Positions 16,008-24,997 of a stretch of 53,186 bases of DNA are shown in pieces (positions within the stretch are counted from its first letter, which is position 1; every line of letters starts with the position of its first letter). Origin of the DNA: Marinomonas atlantica (GTDB lineage: Bacteria; Pseudomonadota; Gammaproteobacteria; Pseudomonadales; Marinomonadaceae); the NCBI RefSeq assembly GCF_001639725.1, contig NZ_LTAW01000015.1, forward strand, positions 1-53,186, given 5' to 3'. The notes beneath the pieces are model-generated. The model searched no databases and was not told the origin of the DNA. It worked only from the letters and a program-made list of their open reading frames with translations. Both the position numbers and the translations under genes were made by a program.

Positions 16008-16553
16008 ATGTCTACTGTAAAACAGGCGAAAGCTCCTGAGCAGGCGCTTGTAGTTGGACGCATTACATCAGTATATGGTGTTAAAGGGTGGGTGAAGTTG
16101 TATTCCCATACCGACCCAATGATTGGAATCTTTGATTACAAACATTGGTGGCTGAAAACCCCTAGTGGGTGGAAAGTTATAGAGTTAAGCCAAGGGCGCA
16201 CACAAGGGCGTGGCTTGGTGGCAGCAATTAAAGGGTATAACGACCGCGATCTTGTTAAAGAGATCTGTGGCTTGGATATCTACATTGATGCTAATGATCT
16301 TCCTGAACTTGAGGACGGTGATTATTACTGGTCGCAATTGGAAGGTCTTAAGGTAATTACTAATGAGGGTGTTCTTCTAGGTAAAGTCTCGCAACTGATG
16401 GAAACTGGCGCAAATGATGTGGTAGTGGTTCGGAGTTGTGAAGGCAGTTACGATCGTGAAGAGCGTTTGATTCCCTATGTACCGGATCAGTTTATTTTAA
16501 GCATTGACTTAGAAAAACAAGAAATGGTCGTAGATTGGGATCCAGACTTCTAA
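16008..16553 (+). CDS. rimM: Ribosome maturation factor RimM
   Basis: 181 aa. The N-terminal RimM domain (VVGRITSVYGVKGWVKLYSHTDP) and the C-terminal PRC barrel (DYYWSQLEGLKVITNEGVLLGKVSQLMETGANDVVVV...LIPYV) are both complete. RimM binds S19 and the 16S rRNA head and is needed for late 30S maturation. It is the second gene of the rpsP operon. Confidence 0.97.
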   Translation: MSTVKQAKAPEQALVVGRITSVYGVKGWVKLYSHTDPMIGIFDYKHWWLKTPSGWKVIELSQGRTQGRGLVAAIKGYNDRDLVKEICGLDIYIDANDLPELEDGDYYWSQLEGLKVITNEGVLLGKVSQLMETGANDVVVVRSCEGSYDREERLIPYVPDQFILSIDLEKQEMVVDWDPDF

Positions 16554-16571
16554 GATCTAACGAGGCCTAGC

Positions 16572-17324
16572 GTGCGAATCGGTGTAGTGACGCTGTTCCC
16601 AGAGATGTTTCAAGCCATTACCCAACATGGTGTAACGGGCAGAGCCGTCAAATCTGGACTCGTCGAAGTGGATTATTTTAATCCAAGAGCCTTTGCGCAC
16701 GACAAACACAAGACGGTCGATGATCGTCCTTATGGTGGTGGCCCGGGGATGCTGATGAAAGTTCAGCCCCTAAAAGATGCGATTGAGAGTGCCAAGCAAT
16801 GGGTACCCAATGCAAAAGTTATTTATCTATCCCCTCAGGGGCGTACGCTGACGCAGGAAGGCGTGCAACAGCTTGCTAAACAAGCAGAATTTATTCTGGT
16901 AGCAGGCCGTTATGAAGGCGTTGATGAGCGTTTGATTCAATCTCAGATTGATGAGGAATGGTCCATTGGCGACTTTGTCCTAAGTGGTGGTGAGTTGCCG
17001 GCTATGGTGTTGATGGACTCTGTCTTTCGCATGATACCTGGCGTGTTAGGCAAACAGGCCTCTGCAGATGAAGATTCATTTTCAGATGGTTTACTTGATT
17101 GTCCACATTATACTCGCCCCGAAGTACTTGAAGGTGAACCTGTACCACCTGTACTACTTAGTGGCAACCATGAGGCGATACGGTGCTGGCGCTTAAAGCA
17201 AAAGCTCGGAAGAACTTGGCAACGCCGGCCTGACCTTCTGCAAGACCTTGAGTTGGACAAGGAACAGCAGAAGTTGTTAAAAGAGTTTATTCGTGAAACT
17301 GAAGTTTCAACCTCGGCAGAGTAG
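16572..17324 (+). CDS. trmD: tRNA (guanine37-N1)-methyltransferase TrmD
   Basis: 250 aa from a GTG start at 16572. SPOUT-fold motifs are complete: [41 protein letters not shown], and [16 protein letters not shown]. It methylates G37 of tRNAs to prevent +1 frameshifting, using S-adenosylmethionine. It sits between rimM and rplS as usual. Confidence 0.97.
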   Translation: MRIGVVTLFPEMFQAITQHGVTGRAVKSGLVEVDYFNPRAFAHDKHKTVDDRPYGGGPGMLMKVQPLKDAIESAKQWVPNAKVIYLSPQGRTLTQEGVQQLAKQAEFILVAGRYEGVDERLIQSQIDEEWSIGDFVLSGGELPAMVLMDSVFRMIPGVLGKQASADEDSFSDGLLDCPHYTRPEVLEGEPVPPVLLSGNHEAIRCWRLKQKLGRTWQRRPDLLQDLELDKEQQKLLKEFIRETEVSTSAE

Positions 17325-17334
17325 GAATCACGAG

Positions 17335-17368
17335 CTTATCAGAACGTTATAACCTTCGCGCTGATAAG
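17335..17368 (+). other. Leader hairpin between trmD and rplS
   Basis: CTTATCAG (17335-17342) and CTGATAAG (17361-17368) form a perfect 8-bp stem closing an 18-nt loop. The rplS ribosome binding site (TAGGAG) lies about 15 bp downstream. It could tune rplS translation or mark an mRNA processing site; no T tract follows, so it is not a terminator. Confidence 0.4.
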
Positions 17369-17394
17369 AAACCATATCATTAGGAGTCACATCC

Positions 17395-17757
17395 ATGAGT
17401 AATAAAACTAAGCTGATTCAACAGCTAGAGTCAGAGCAAATGACGAAAGAGATCCCGGCCTTCGGTCCTGGTGATACTGTTGTTGTTCAGGTTAAAGTAA
17501 AAGAAGGTACTCGTGAGCGTCTACAGGCTTACGAAGGTGTTGTAATTGCAAAACGTAACCGTGGCCTAAACTCTGCGTTCACAGTTCGCAAAATCTCTAG
17601 CGGTATCGGTGTGGAACGTGCGTTCCAAACTTACAGCCCGCTTGTGGATAGCATTGAAGTGAAACGTCGCGGTGACGTGCGTCAAGCTAAGATCTACTTC
17701 CTACGTGAGCGTTCAGGTAAATCTGCACGTATCAAAGAGAAATTGGCAAAACGTTAA
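17395..17757 (+). CDS. rplS: 50S ribosomal protein L19
   Basis: 120 aa. The bL19 signature is complete: [64 protein letters not shown] sequence, here at about residues 22-80. L19 sits at the 30S/50S interface. TAGGAG precedes the ATG. It is the last gene of the rpsP operon and is followed by a strong terminator. Confidence 0.98.
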   Translation: MSNKTKLIQQLESEQMTKEIPAFGPGDTVVVQVKVKEGTRERLQAYEGVVIAKRNRGLNSAFTVRKISSGIGVERAFQTYSPLVDSIEVKRRGDVRQAKIYFLRERSGKSARIKEKLAKR

Positions 17758-17773
17758 TTTCTTCTGTAGTGAT

Positions 17774-17803
17774 AAAAAAAGGCGACTTCGGTCGCCTTTT
17801 TTT
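17774..17803 (+). terminator. Intrinsic terminator of the rpsP operon
   Basis: GGCGAC/GTCGCC stem (17781-17786 and 17791-17796) with a stable TTCG tetraloop, flanked by A7 and T7 tracts, so it could act on both strands. Confidence 0.92.
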
Positions 17804-17862
17804 ATGGAACTTCAGCAGGGTATGGTGGCCTAATAGAGCAATCATAACGAATAGAGGTTGAT

Positions 17863-18570
17863 ATGGGATACGTAGCCAAGAGTGTGTCAGCAGTCGCTTT
17901 AACACTAATAGGGATTACACAAGTGCAAGCGGGTGAGCAAGAAGTTCGAACCGCTATGGAGAATGCGCTACCGCAATATGCCGTTGAGTCGATTGAGCAG
18001 CACTCGGGCAGTGGCTTGTATGTAGTAACGCTTGATAACGGACCGATCCTGCATGTGACACCAGACGGTGAATATTTTATTGCCGGAGATCTGTTTCAAG
18101 TCGATGGTAAAAACCTGATCAATGAATCTGAGCAAAAAAAACTGGCTAAGATCGAGCAGCTTCCTGAATCTGAAATGATTGTTTATAAAGCTGCGAATGA
18201 AAAAGCTCATATATCGGTGTTCACTGATATTTCATGCGGCTACTGCCGTATGTTACACAAAGAGGTTGAAGAGCTAAACGATCTGGGTATAACGGTTCGT
18301 TATTTGGCTTATCCGCGAGCAGGTGTGGGATCGGAGTCTTACAATCAAATGGTGAATGTTTGGTGTTCAGATGATCCTAAGCAATGGATGACTAACGCGA
18401 AGTTAGGTAAAGATGTACCGGATAATAAGTGTACTAATCCTGTTGCCAGCCAGTTTCGCTTAGGAAACAGTGTTGGCGTGCGTGGTACACCTAGTATCAT
18501 TTTAGACAACGGTAAGTTCATTCCTGGCTACTTGCCAGCAAAAGAGTTAGCAAAAGAGCTAAACCTTTAG
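17863..18570 (+). CDS. dsbC: Thiol:disulfide interchange protein DsbC
   Basis: 235 aa with a signal peptide (cleavage near VQA-GEQE, residue 23). An N-terminal dimerisation domain is followed by a thioredoxin domain with active site CGYC at 125-128. The cis-proline loop is GTP (208-210) and the second cysteine pair is Cys168/Cys190. DsbC isomerises wrong disulfides in the periplasm. The dsbC-hom-thrC order is the one seen in Pseudomonas. The spacer to hom carries a promoter and a long inverted repeat. Confidence 0.93.
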   Translation: MGYVAKSVSAVALTLIGITQVQAGEQEVRTAMENALPQYAVESIEQHSGSGLYVVTLDNGPILHVTPDGEYFIAGDLFQVDGKNLINESEQKKLAKIEQLPESEMIVYKAANEKAHISVFTDISCGYCRMLHKEVEELNDLGITVRYLAYPRAGVGSESYNQMVNVWCSDDPKQWMTNAKLGKDVPDNKCTNPVASQFRLGNSVGVRGTPSIILDNGKFIPGYLPAKELAKELNL

Positions 18571-18622
18571 ATGATTAATGAAATAATCTACTAAACTAAG
18601 GTCTAGTTCAGGCTTTTCTTCG

Positions 18623-18651
18623 TTGGGTTTAGCCACAACTGACGGTATAAT
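18623..18651 (+). promoter_or_regulatory. Sigma70-type promoter for hom-thrC
   Basis: TTGGGT (18623-18628) and a perfect TATAAT (18646-18651) with a 17-bp spacer. The start point would fall near 18658, about 64 nt before the TTG start of hom. The left arm of the 14-bp inverted repeat lies inside the spacer, so it is absent from transcripts made here. Confidence 0.55.
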
Positions 18652-18712
18652 CTTTGGTCACCTGATCGCTTATTATCAGCGAGAACAAAATTATTAAAAC
18701 CGTCAGTTGTGG
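18633..18712 (+). promoter_or_regulatory. 14-bp perfect inverted repeat covering the hom ribosome binding site
   Basis: CCACAACTGACGGT at 18633-18646 is exactly complementary to ACCGTCAGTTGTGG at 18699-18712, with 52 nt between. The right arm ends in the GTGG of the only Shine-Dalgarno-like stretch (GTGGGG) before hom. A smaller hairpin (TCGCT...AGCGA, about 18666-18682) lies in the loop. Transcripts entering from dsbC would contain both arms; those from the internal promoter would contain only the right one. Confidence 0.6.
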
Positions 18713-18721
18713 GGTATCGTT

Positions 18722-20023
18722 TTGAAACCGGTAAAAGTCGGAATATGTGGTCTTGGAACAGTAGGTTCCGGTACGTTTAACATCCTGCGTAATAACGCAG
18801 AAGAAATTACACGACGTGTAGGCCGTAGCATTGTTGTAGAACAAATTGGCGCGCGTCAAGTTAACCCTACCTGTGACACCACTGACATTAATACCACGGG
18901 TGATATTTTTGAGGTTGCTAACAATCCTGATATCGACATCGTGGTTGAATTGATTGGCGGCACAAGCGTTGCTCGTGAGCTAGTGTTAACGGCGATCGAA
19001 AATGGTAAGCATGTAGTGACAGCGAACAAAGCTCTGATTGCAGAATACGGCAATGAAATCTTTGCAAAAGCGCAAGCAAAAGGCGTTATGGTTGCGTTTG
19101 AAGCGGCTGTTGCAGGCGGCATCCCAATTATCAAGATGTTGCGTGAAGGTTTGTCGTCAAACAAGATTGAATGGTTAGCTGGTATCATTAACGGTACAGG
19201 TAACTTCATCATGACTGAGATGAGCGAAAAAGGCCGTGCCTTTGATGATGTGCTTAAAGAGGCTCAAGAGCTGGGCTACGCTGAAGCCGATCCTACATTC
19301 GATGTAGAAGGTATCGATGCCGCACATAAACTGACTATTTTAGCGTCGATTGCTTACGGCATTCCGCTACAATTTGAGAAAACCTATACTGAAGGCATCA
19401 GCCGTATCACCGCGGAAGATGTATCATTTGCTAGCGAGTTAGGCTATTCCATCAAACATCTTGGTGTAGCACGTAGAACTAAAGCAGGTGTTGAGCTTCG
19501 TGTTCATCCCACTTTGATTTCCCAAAAAGCATTGCTGGCTAATGTAAACGGCGTGATGAATGCTGTGATGGTAAAAGGCGATGCGGTCGGACCTACTCTA
19601 ACGTATGGCGCTGGCGCTGGCGCAATGCCAACGGGATCATCCGTTGTTGCTGACATCATTGATGTCGCGCGCACGTTAACGGCAGATCCAACTAATCGTG
19701 TTCCTCACTTAGCATTTCAATCTGATCAGCTGTCTGATGCTCAGATTTTACCGATGGATGAGATCGAATGTGGTTTCTTCCTAAATATGACGATTCAAGA
19801 TCGTGCCGGTGTATTAGCCAACATTACACAAATTCTTTCGACGAACGGCATCAGCATCGAATCTGTTATCCAGCGTGAGCGTGAAGGCAGTGATCTAGTG
19901 CCATTGGTTGTCATGACGCATGACGTGAAAGAGCGCAACATGAATGCTGCCATTGCAGCGATCGAAGCTTTGCCAGATGTTGCGGGTTCTGTTCAACGAA
20001 TCCGTGTTGAAAATCTGGCGTAA
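18722..20023 (+). CDS. hom: Homoserine dehydrogenase
   Basis: 433 aa from a TTG start at 18722. I prefer this over the upstream GTG at 18707 because GTGGGG lies just upstream and the resulting start, MKPVKVGICGLGTVGSG, is the usual one in Pseudomonas Hom. The NAD(P)-binding GLGTVG motif is at the N terminus. The catalytic domain carries AGIINGTGNFI and EADPTFDVEGIDAAHKL, and a C-terminal ACT domain (MTIQDRAGVLANITQIL) allows feedback by threonine. The enzyme reduces aspartate semialdehyde to homoserine. thrC follows 12 bp later. Confidence 0.95.
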   Translation: MKPVKVGICGLGTVGSGTFNILRNNAEEITRRVGRSIVVEQIGARQVNPTCDTTDINTTGDIFEVANNPDIDIVVELIGGTSVARELVLTAIENGKHVVTANKALIAEYGNEIFAKAQAKGVMVAFEAAVAGGIPIIKMLREGLSSNKIEWLAGIINGTGNFIMTEMSEKGRAFDDVLKEAQELGYAEADPTFDVEGIDAAHKLTILASIAYGIPLQFEKTYTEGISRITAEDVSFASELGYSIKHLGVARRTKAGVELRVHPTLISQKALLANVNGVMNAVMVKGDAVGPTLTYGAGAGAMPTGSSVVADIIDVARTLTADPTNRVPHLAFQSDQLSDAQILPMDEIECGFFLNMTIQDRAGVLANITQILSTNGISIESVIQREREGSDLVPLVVMTHDVKERNMNAAIAAIEALPDVAGSVQRIRVENLA

Positions 20024-20035
20024 GAGGATTAGGTA

Positions 20036-21421
20036 ATGAAATACGTTTCTACTCGTGGCCAAGCTCCTGCATTAGGCTTTGGCGATGTTTTGTTAGCCGG
20101 TTTGGCTAGCGACGGTGGCCTTTATGTGCCAGAAAAGCTGCCAACTTTCTCACAAGAAGAAATCGCATCTTGGGCATCATTGAGCTACCAAGAACTTGCA
20201 TTCAAGGTAATGTGGCCGTTTGTTGAAGGCGATGTGCCTGAAGGCGAATTCAAGCGCATGATTGATGAAGCTTACGCTGGCTTTAATCATTCTGCTGTCG
20301 CGCCGATGGTGCAAACCGACAACAACGAATGGGTATTGGAGTTATTCCGTGGGCCAACGTTAGCGTTTAAAGATTTTGCATTGCAGTTATTGGGCCGTTT
20401 GATGGACTACATCTTGGGTCAGCGCGGTGAAAAACTGGTCATTATGGGGGCAACATCCGGTGACACGGGCTCCGCTGCCATTGAAGGTTGCCGCCATTCT
20501 GAGCACCTAGACATCTTTATCTTGCACCCTTATCAGCGTGTTTCAGAAGTACAGCGCCGTCAGATGACGACTGTGATTGATGACAATGTTTTCAATATTG
20601 CAGTGAAAGGCAACTTTGACGATTGTCAGGGCATGATTAAAGCAAGTTTTGCAGATCAAGATTTCTTAAAAGGTGCGAAATTGGGCGCGGTAAACTCGAT
20701 CAACTGGGCACGTATTATGGCTCAGATCGTTTACTACTTCTCTTCGGCATTGGCAGTCGGTGGTCCGCATCGTAAAGTATCATTCTCTGTGCCAACGGGT
20801 AACTTTGGTGACATTTTTGCTGGTTACTTGGCTAAGCAAATGGGCTTGCCGATTGATCAGTTGGTTGTGGCAACAAACCAGAATGATATTTTGCACCGTA
20901 CGATCGCTACGAATGATATGAGCCGCCAATCTCTGAATGTGACGCTCTCTCCAAGTATGGACATCATGGTATCAAGCAACTTCGAGCGCTTGCTATTTGA
21001 TGCTCATGGTCGTGACAGTGCAGCATTAGCTGATTTGATGGCGCGCTTTAACGCAGGTGACGTTACACTCAACGATGAGGCTTGGTCATTTGTGAAAGAG
21101 AACTTTGACAGTTACAAAGTAGATGATACGCGTACCTGTGAAGTGATCTCTGAAGTGTTCCAGTCAACTCAGTACTTGCTTGATCCACACACTGCGATCG
21201 GTCTTGAAGCGGCACGTCAGTGTTGGAAAGACAAATCTGTACCAATGATTACGTTGGCAACGGCTCATCCTGTGAAGTTCCCAGAAGCTGTTGAAAAAGC
21301 AGGTTGTGACTTACCAAGTTTACCTGAGCACATGAAAGACTTATTCGAGCGTGATGAAGCGTACGAAGTCATTGATAACGATCTATCTGCCGTACAAGGC
21401 TTTGTTGCAGATCGTATTTAG
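20036..21421 (+). CDS. thrC: Threonine synthase
   Basis: 461 aa, the length of the longer ThrC class. The N-terminal signature is MKYVSTRGQAP, and the PLP-binding Lys112 is in PTLAFKDFALQ. The phosphate-binding loop is GATSGDTGSAA. The enzyme converts O-phosphohomoserine to threonine, the last step after hom. It is 12 bp behind hom, with AGAGGA before its ATG, and is followed by a hairpin terminator. Confidence 0.96.
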   Translation: MKYVSTRGQAPALGFGDVLLAGLASDGGLYVPEKLPTFSQEEIASWASLSYQELAFKVMWPFVEGDVPEGEFKRMIDEAYAGFNHSAVAPMVQTDNNEWVLELFRGPTLAFKDFALQLLGRLMDYILGQRGEKLVIMGATSGDTGSAAIEGCRHSEHLDIFILHPYQRVSEVQRRQMTTVIDDNVFNIAVKGNFDDCQGMIKASFADQDFLKGAKLGAVNSINWARIMAQIVYYFSSALAVGGPHRKVSFSVPTGNFGDIFAGYLAKQMGLPIDQLVVATNQNDILHRTIATNDMSRQSLNVTLSPSMDIMVSSNFERLLFDAHGRDSAALADLMARFNAGDVTLNDEAWSFVKENFDSYKVDDTRTCEVISEVFQSTQYLLDPHTAIGLEAARQCWKDKSVPMITLATAHPVKFPEAVEKAGCDLPSLPEHMKDLFERDEAYEVIDNDLSAVQGFVADRI

Positions 21422-21430
21422 TTCTAAGCA

Positions 21431-21455
21431 GAGCAAGTAGGCCTTCTACTTGCTC
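21431..21455 (+). terminator. Terminator-like hairpin after thrC
   Basis: Perfect 10-bp stem GAGCAAGTAG/CTACTTGCTC (21431-21440 and 21446-21455) with a 5-nt loop, followed by a pyrimidine-rich tract (TCTTCCTCTCCCTTTT) rather than pure T. Confidence 0.7.
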
Positions 21456-21489
21456 TCTTCCTCTCCCTTTTATCGATTTCTCCTATCCT

Positions 21490-22197
21490 ATGAATCTTAT
21501 TTTATTAGCTCCGGAACAAGTCGTTTCAGACGATCGCTATGCGCTCAACGAACGTCAACTAAAGCACATTCAACAGGTTCTGAAAAAAGGCCAAGGAGAT
21601 ACGTTACGTGTTGGCGTTCTCAATGGTGCGATAGGTGATGCTAAATTCGATGCCGTGCAAGGGGAAGCTGTTATTCAAAGTTTATCCATTGAGCCACCGA
21701 AAGCGTTACCGCTGGAGCTGGTACTAGCACTGCCGAGACCGAATATGCTTAAGCGTACGCTGATGAATATTACGGCGATGGGCGTTAAAACCATTCACTT
21801 ATTGAACTCCGCAAAAGTGGAAAAAAGCTACTGGCAAAGTCCAGTCCTTACTGAAGCGTCATTACATTCGTACTTAATTGAGGGGTTAGAGCAAGCCCGC
21901 GATACGGTACTTCCTACCTTGCATCGACAAGTTCGCTTTCGACCCTTTGTGGAAGATATATTGCCTACAATAATGGATGGCAAAATTGGACTGGTAGCAC
22001 ACCCTTATCAAGCTGAGGCTTGTCCTGTTGCTTTGTCTGAGCCAAGCATCTTGGCCATTGGACCAGAAGGTGGATGGAATGAGTTTGAGATGCAAAAATG
22101 GGGTGAAGCCGGCATGAAAACAGTACATTTAGGGGATCGAATATTAAAGGTTGAAACCGCTGTACCTGTGCTTTTATCACGGCTTTACCCAGCGTAA
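21490..22197 (+). CDS. rsmE: 16S rRNA (uracil1498-N3)-methyltransferase RsmE
   Basis: 235 aa. An N-terminal PUA-like part (RYALNERQLKHIQQVLKKGQGDTLRVGVLNG) is followed by a SPOUT methyltransferase domain with ALPRPNMLKRTLMNITAMGVKTIHLLNS and the SAM knot AIGPEGGWNEFE...VHLGDRILKVETA. It methylates U1498 of 16S rRNA. The gene stands between thrC and the diguanylate cyclase gene on the plus strand. Confidence 0.95.
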   Translation: MNLILLAPEQVVSDDRYALNERQLKHIQQVLKKGQGDTLRVGVLNGAIGDAKFDAVQGEAVIQSLSIEPPKALPLELVLALPRPNMLKRTLMNITAMGVKTIHLLNSAKVEKSYWQSPVLTEASLHSYLIEGLEQARDTVLPTLHRQVRFRPFVEDILPTIMDGKIGLVAHPYQAEACPVALSEPSILAIGPEGGWNEFEMQKWGEAGMKTVHLGDRILKVETAVPVLLSRLYPA

Positions 22198-22268
22198 TAA
22201 TAAAAATTTACTATCAATTTGGTCAACTTTTAAGCTATCTTTCTAGATTATATGTAGAGAGTGGAAAA

Positions 22269-23384
22269 GTGTATATGCCAGACTATAAGAAGCAATCATG
22301 GCATTTGATTTGTAAGCGATGGTTCTCAGTGACTTTAAACGCTGGCGCGATCAATCATTCGTTTACCAATAACTCTCGACGTACATTCATCATTAACTTA
22401 TTCTGCCTTGTTGGTGTACTTTTTACTGCCCCCTTGGGCATTCTTTCGCTAGTAGAAGGCAATGTGTTTGTTGGCTTAAGTCTTCTTTTGATCGCAACAG
22501 TTTATATCCTCAATCACCTTTATCTTCGCCGTACGCGAAATTATCTTTTCTCTGCAAACGTTATTTTATATCCGCTCTACACCTTGATGCTTTACCTCGT
22601 TTACAGCGGAGGCGTTAATGGTACCGGGCATGTTTGGATCTACTGTATTCCTCCTGTTTCTTTGTTTCTTCATGGTTTGAAGCGAGGCTTGCTAGAGGTC
22701 TTCCTATTTTTAATTGCGCTGACATTCATACTTTTTGTGACTCCAACTCCTTTTGATGAGTTGGGTTATCACCCTGATTTGAAAACAAGGATTATTTACT
22801 CATTTATTCTGATTGCCTTTTTGTCGACTATTTATGAGTACATATCGTCACGCTTTAATCAGTCTCTTCAAGAGCTGTCAGTAAAGCTTGAAATAGCTGC
22901 GACCACGGACCCTTTAACAGGATTACTAAATAGACGAGGACTGCAGCAGCGCCTTGAAGAACTGCTGTGGCCTGCCCCAGCATTATTACTACTGGATATT
23001 GATTATTTTAAACAGATAAATGATGAATTCGGACACAAATGTGGTGATGAATATTTAGTCCTGTTTGCTCAAACCATTGAAATGTTTTCACTGGAGCATG
23101 AAAGCTTGGTGTCGCGTTGGGGTGGGGAAGAGTTTTTGGTTGTTTTAGAGAAAACCGATAACCTCAAAGACGTGTCAGAAGCGCTTCGAAAAAAGCTTGG
23201 AGAAATCACTTTAAGCACGGAAACAGGCGCTAATATAGCGGTGACCGTTAGTATAGGTGTGACTCAAGTTGAAGCCGGAGAGAGCATATTGAAAGCAATC
23301 TCTCGTGCCGACCAAGGGTTGTACGCAGCGAAGAATAGAGGACGAAATCGGGTAGAAGTGGTAGAGAAAAGCTGTGATCACTAG
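22269..23384 (+). CDS. Membrane-bound diguanylate cyclase (GGDEF)
   Basis: About 371 aa from GTG 22269; an in-frame ATG at 22275 is equally possible and would remove two residues. Six hydrophobic segments span about residues 41-190, with no recognised sensor family. The GGDEF domain starts at DPLTGLLNRRG (214-224), with metal site DIDYFKQIND and active site GGEEF (285-289). All catalytic residues look intact, so it should make c-di-GMP. The inhibitory-site position reads E276-H-E-S279 rather than RxxD, so product inhibition through the usual I-site is not expected. Confidence 0.88.
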   Translation: MYMPDYKKQSWHLICKRWFSVTLNAGAINHSFTNNSRRTFIINLFCLVGVLFTAPLGILSLVEGNVFVGLSLLLIATVYILNHLYLRRTRNYLFSANVILYPLYTLMLYLVYSGGVNGTGHVWIYCIPPVSLFLHGLKRGLLEVFLFLIALTFILFVTPTPFDELGYHPDLKTRIIYSFILIAFLSTIYEYISSRFNQSLQELSVKLEIAATTDPLTGLLNRRGLQQRLEELLWPAPALLLLDIDYFKQINDEFGHKCGDEYLVLFAQTIEMFSLEHESLVSRWGGEEFLVVLEKTDNLKDVSEALRKKLGEITLSTETGANIAVTVSIGVTQVEAGESILKAISRADQGLYAAKNRGRNRVEVVEKSCDH

Positions 23385-23411
23385 GTACTTTCAAATCAAG
23401 AAAGTACCTAG
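23381..23411. terminator. Hairpin between the convergent GGDEF and transporter genes
   Basis: CTAGGTACTTTC (23381-23392) and GAAAGTACCTAG (23400-23411) form a perfect 12-bp stem with a 7-nt loop. The left arm includes the TAG stop of the diguanylate cyclase gene. There is no T tract, but the position between two convergent genes suggests a bidirectional terminator or 3'-end protector. Confidence 0.55.
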
Positions 23412-23418
23412 TAATAGA

Positions 23419-24651
23419 TTAATTGCGAACTTTAGAGCCTATTAAGCCGTAATAAGCAATGTATAGATAACACAGAACAGGAAGAGCAAAAGAGATCTGC
23501 AAGCCAATGTTGTCGGCTAAAGCACCTTGCATAACCGGTACAACTGCACCTCCTACAATCGCTAGGCATAGTAAGCCAGAGCCTCTGCTTGTGTTAACAC
23601 CTAAACCTTTCAAGGCCAAGCTAAAAATAGTTGGGAACATAATCGAATTACATAGGCCCACTAATAAAATTGACCACATTGCTAATACACCGTCACTGCT
23701 AATAGACAGAGCAATCAATGCAGCTGCGGCAATACTGTTAAATGCTAATAACTTACCCGCTGAAATTTTCTGCATTAATACAGCCCCTGCAAAGCGACCA
23801 ACCATCGCACCGCCCCAGTAGTATGCAATGTAGTGGGCTGCTTCAGACTCAGGCATGTTTGCAATGTGCTCGAGGCCAAAATAGTTTACTAAGAAACTGC
23901 CAATTGATACTTCTGCTCCTACATACATAAAGATAGCCACAGCACCTAAGACCAAATGGCGATATTCCATTAAGCTACTTTGCGTATTTCCAATTGTTTG
24001 ACTGCTCTCTTCGAGGTCTGGTGTAGGTAACGAAATACGAGTAAAAATCAAAGCCAAAATAACCAGTGCGATCGCTAGACCAAAATAAGGCACGATGACA
24101 CTTTCAGCTTCCTGTGCTTTGCTCGCGAACTCAACCGTTGCTGAAAAAATCAGGATACTACCAATGATAGGTGCAACCGTTGTGCCTAACGAGTTAAACG
24201 CCTGTGTCATAGTTAGACGGCTTGATGCAGTCTCTTCAGGGCCCATAATGGTCACAAGAGGATTGGCTGCAACCTGCAAAATAGTGATACCCGATGCCAG
24301 CACAAATAGTGCCGTTAAGAAAACCCAGTAGGTCTGCACTTTGGCTGCGCCGATAAACAGTAAGCAACCTGCGGCTGCAATCATCAGTCCAATCCCTAAG
24401 CCGCGTTGGAAGCCCACTTTTTTCACTAAGTTACCGGCTGGAACAGAGACCAAAAAATAGGCTCCGAAGAAGCACATCTGTATGAGCATGGCTTGCGTGT
24501 AATTTAGTGAGAAGACAGATTTAAGATGTGGGATCAAAATGTCATTCAGTGAGGTAATAAAACCCCACATGAAAAATAATGATGTGAGTGCTACAAGTGC
24601 GAAACGTTGCCCCGACTTGCTTTGGCTCACTGATGAGGCGTGAGTGCTCAT
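23419..24651 (-). CDS. FucP/GluP-type sugar MFS transporter
   Basis: 410 aa from ATG 24651, chosen because AAGGTTGG precedes it; an in-frame ATG 36 bp upstream has no ribosome binding site. Twelve transmembrane helices are expected. Family motifs include [24 protein letters not shown] near the N terminus, [23 protein letters not shown], and [34 protein letters not shown]. These belong to the fucose/glucose/galactose:H+ symporter group. No sugar catabolic gene is next to it, so the substrate cannot be deduced from context. Confidence 0.85.
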   Translation of the reverse strand: MSTHASSVSQSKSGQRFALVALTSLFFMWGFITSLNDILIPHLKSVFSLNYTQAMLIQMCFFGAYFLVSVPAGNLVKKVGFQRGLGIGLMIAAAGCLLFIGAAKVQTYWVFLTALFVLASGITILQVAANPLVTIMGPEETASSRLTMTQAFNSLGTTVAPIIGSILIFSATVEFASKAQEAESVIVPYFGLAIALVILALIFTRISLPTPDLEESSQTIGNTQSSLMEYRHLVLGAVAIFMYVGAEVSIGSFLVNYFGLEHIANMPESEAAHYIAYYWGGAMVGRFAGAVLMQKISAGKLLAFNSIAAAALIALSISSDGVLAMWSILLVGLCNSIMFPTIFSLALKGLGVNTSRGSGLLCLAIVGGAVVPVMQGALADNIGLQISFALPVLCYLYIAYYGLIGSKVRN

Positions 24652-24786
24652 AAAACCAACCTTTTTATCGTTATGGAAAGGGATCATTAGTGGGCGCGGA
24701 TAATAACTGAGCTTGTTTCGGAAAAGAGTTAAAAATACGTGAATGAGTGTTAAATTCCATTAATGATGCAATTTCAAACCTGCTTT

Positions 24787-24811
24787 GTAACGGTTTCTTG
24801 CGAAGCGTTAC
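24787..24811. promoter_or_regulatory. Inverted repeat, possible operator of the sugar transporter gene
   Basis: GTAACG (24787-24792) and CGTTAC (24806-24811) are perfect inverted arms with 13 bp between, and the inner bases (GTTTC...GAAG) extend the symmetry partly. It lies 136 bp upstream of the transporter start and 187 bp upstream of recJ. AACG-type half-sites are common for LacI-family regulators of sugar genes, but none is encoded nearby. The rest of the 24,652-24,997 spacer shows no gene. Confidence 0.3.
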
Positions 24812-24997
24812 CGCACCTATTTTTTTGCGGGTGAGCCTGACTTTTGTTAGACGATAGGCAAGTAAAAAAGTGGTTACAACCTGTGGTCCTAAAGCATGCT
24901 CGCGGTGGTAGTACGAGGGACGGCAAAGTTTAAAAGGAAATATGTTACAGTAGCCGCTCCACCGTATTTCAAACCTACCGATTATAAAGACTCCTAC

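Noticed and set aside
18707..18721. GTG start for hom
   Set aside because: It lies before the only Shine-Dalgarno-like sequence and adds five residues not seen in homologues as I remember them; TTG at 18722 fits better.
24896..24997. N-terminal extension of recJ
   Set aside because: The added 34 residues do not resemble RecJ and lack a ribosome site; the ATG at 24998 gives a normal start.
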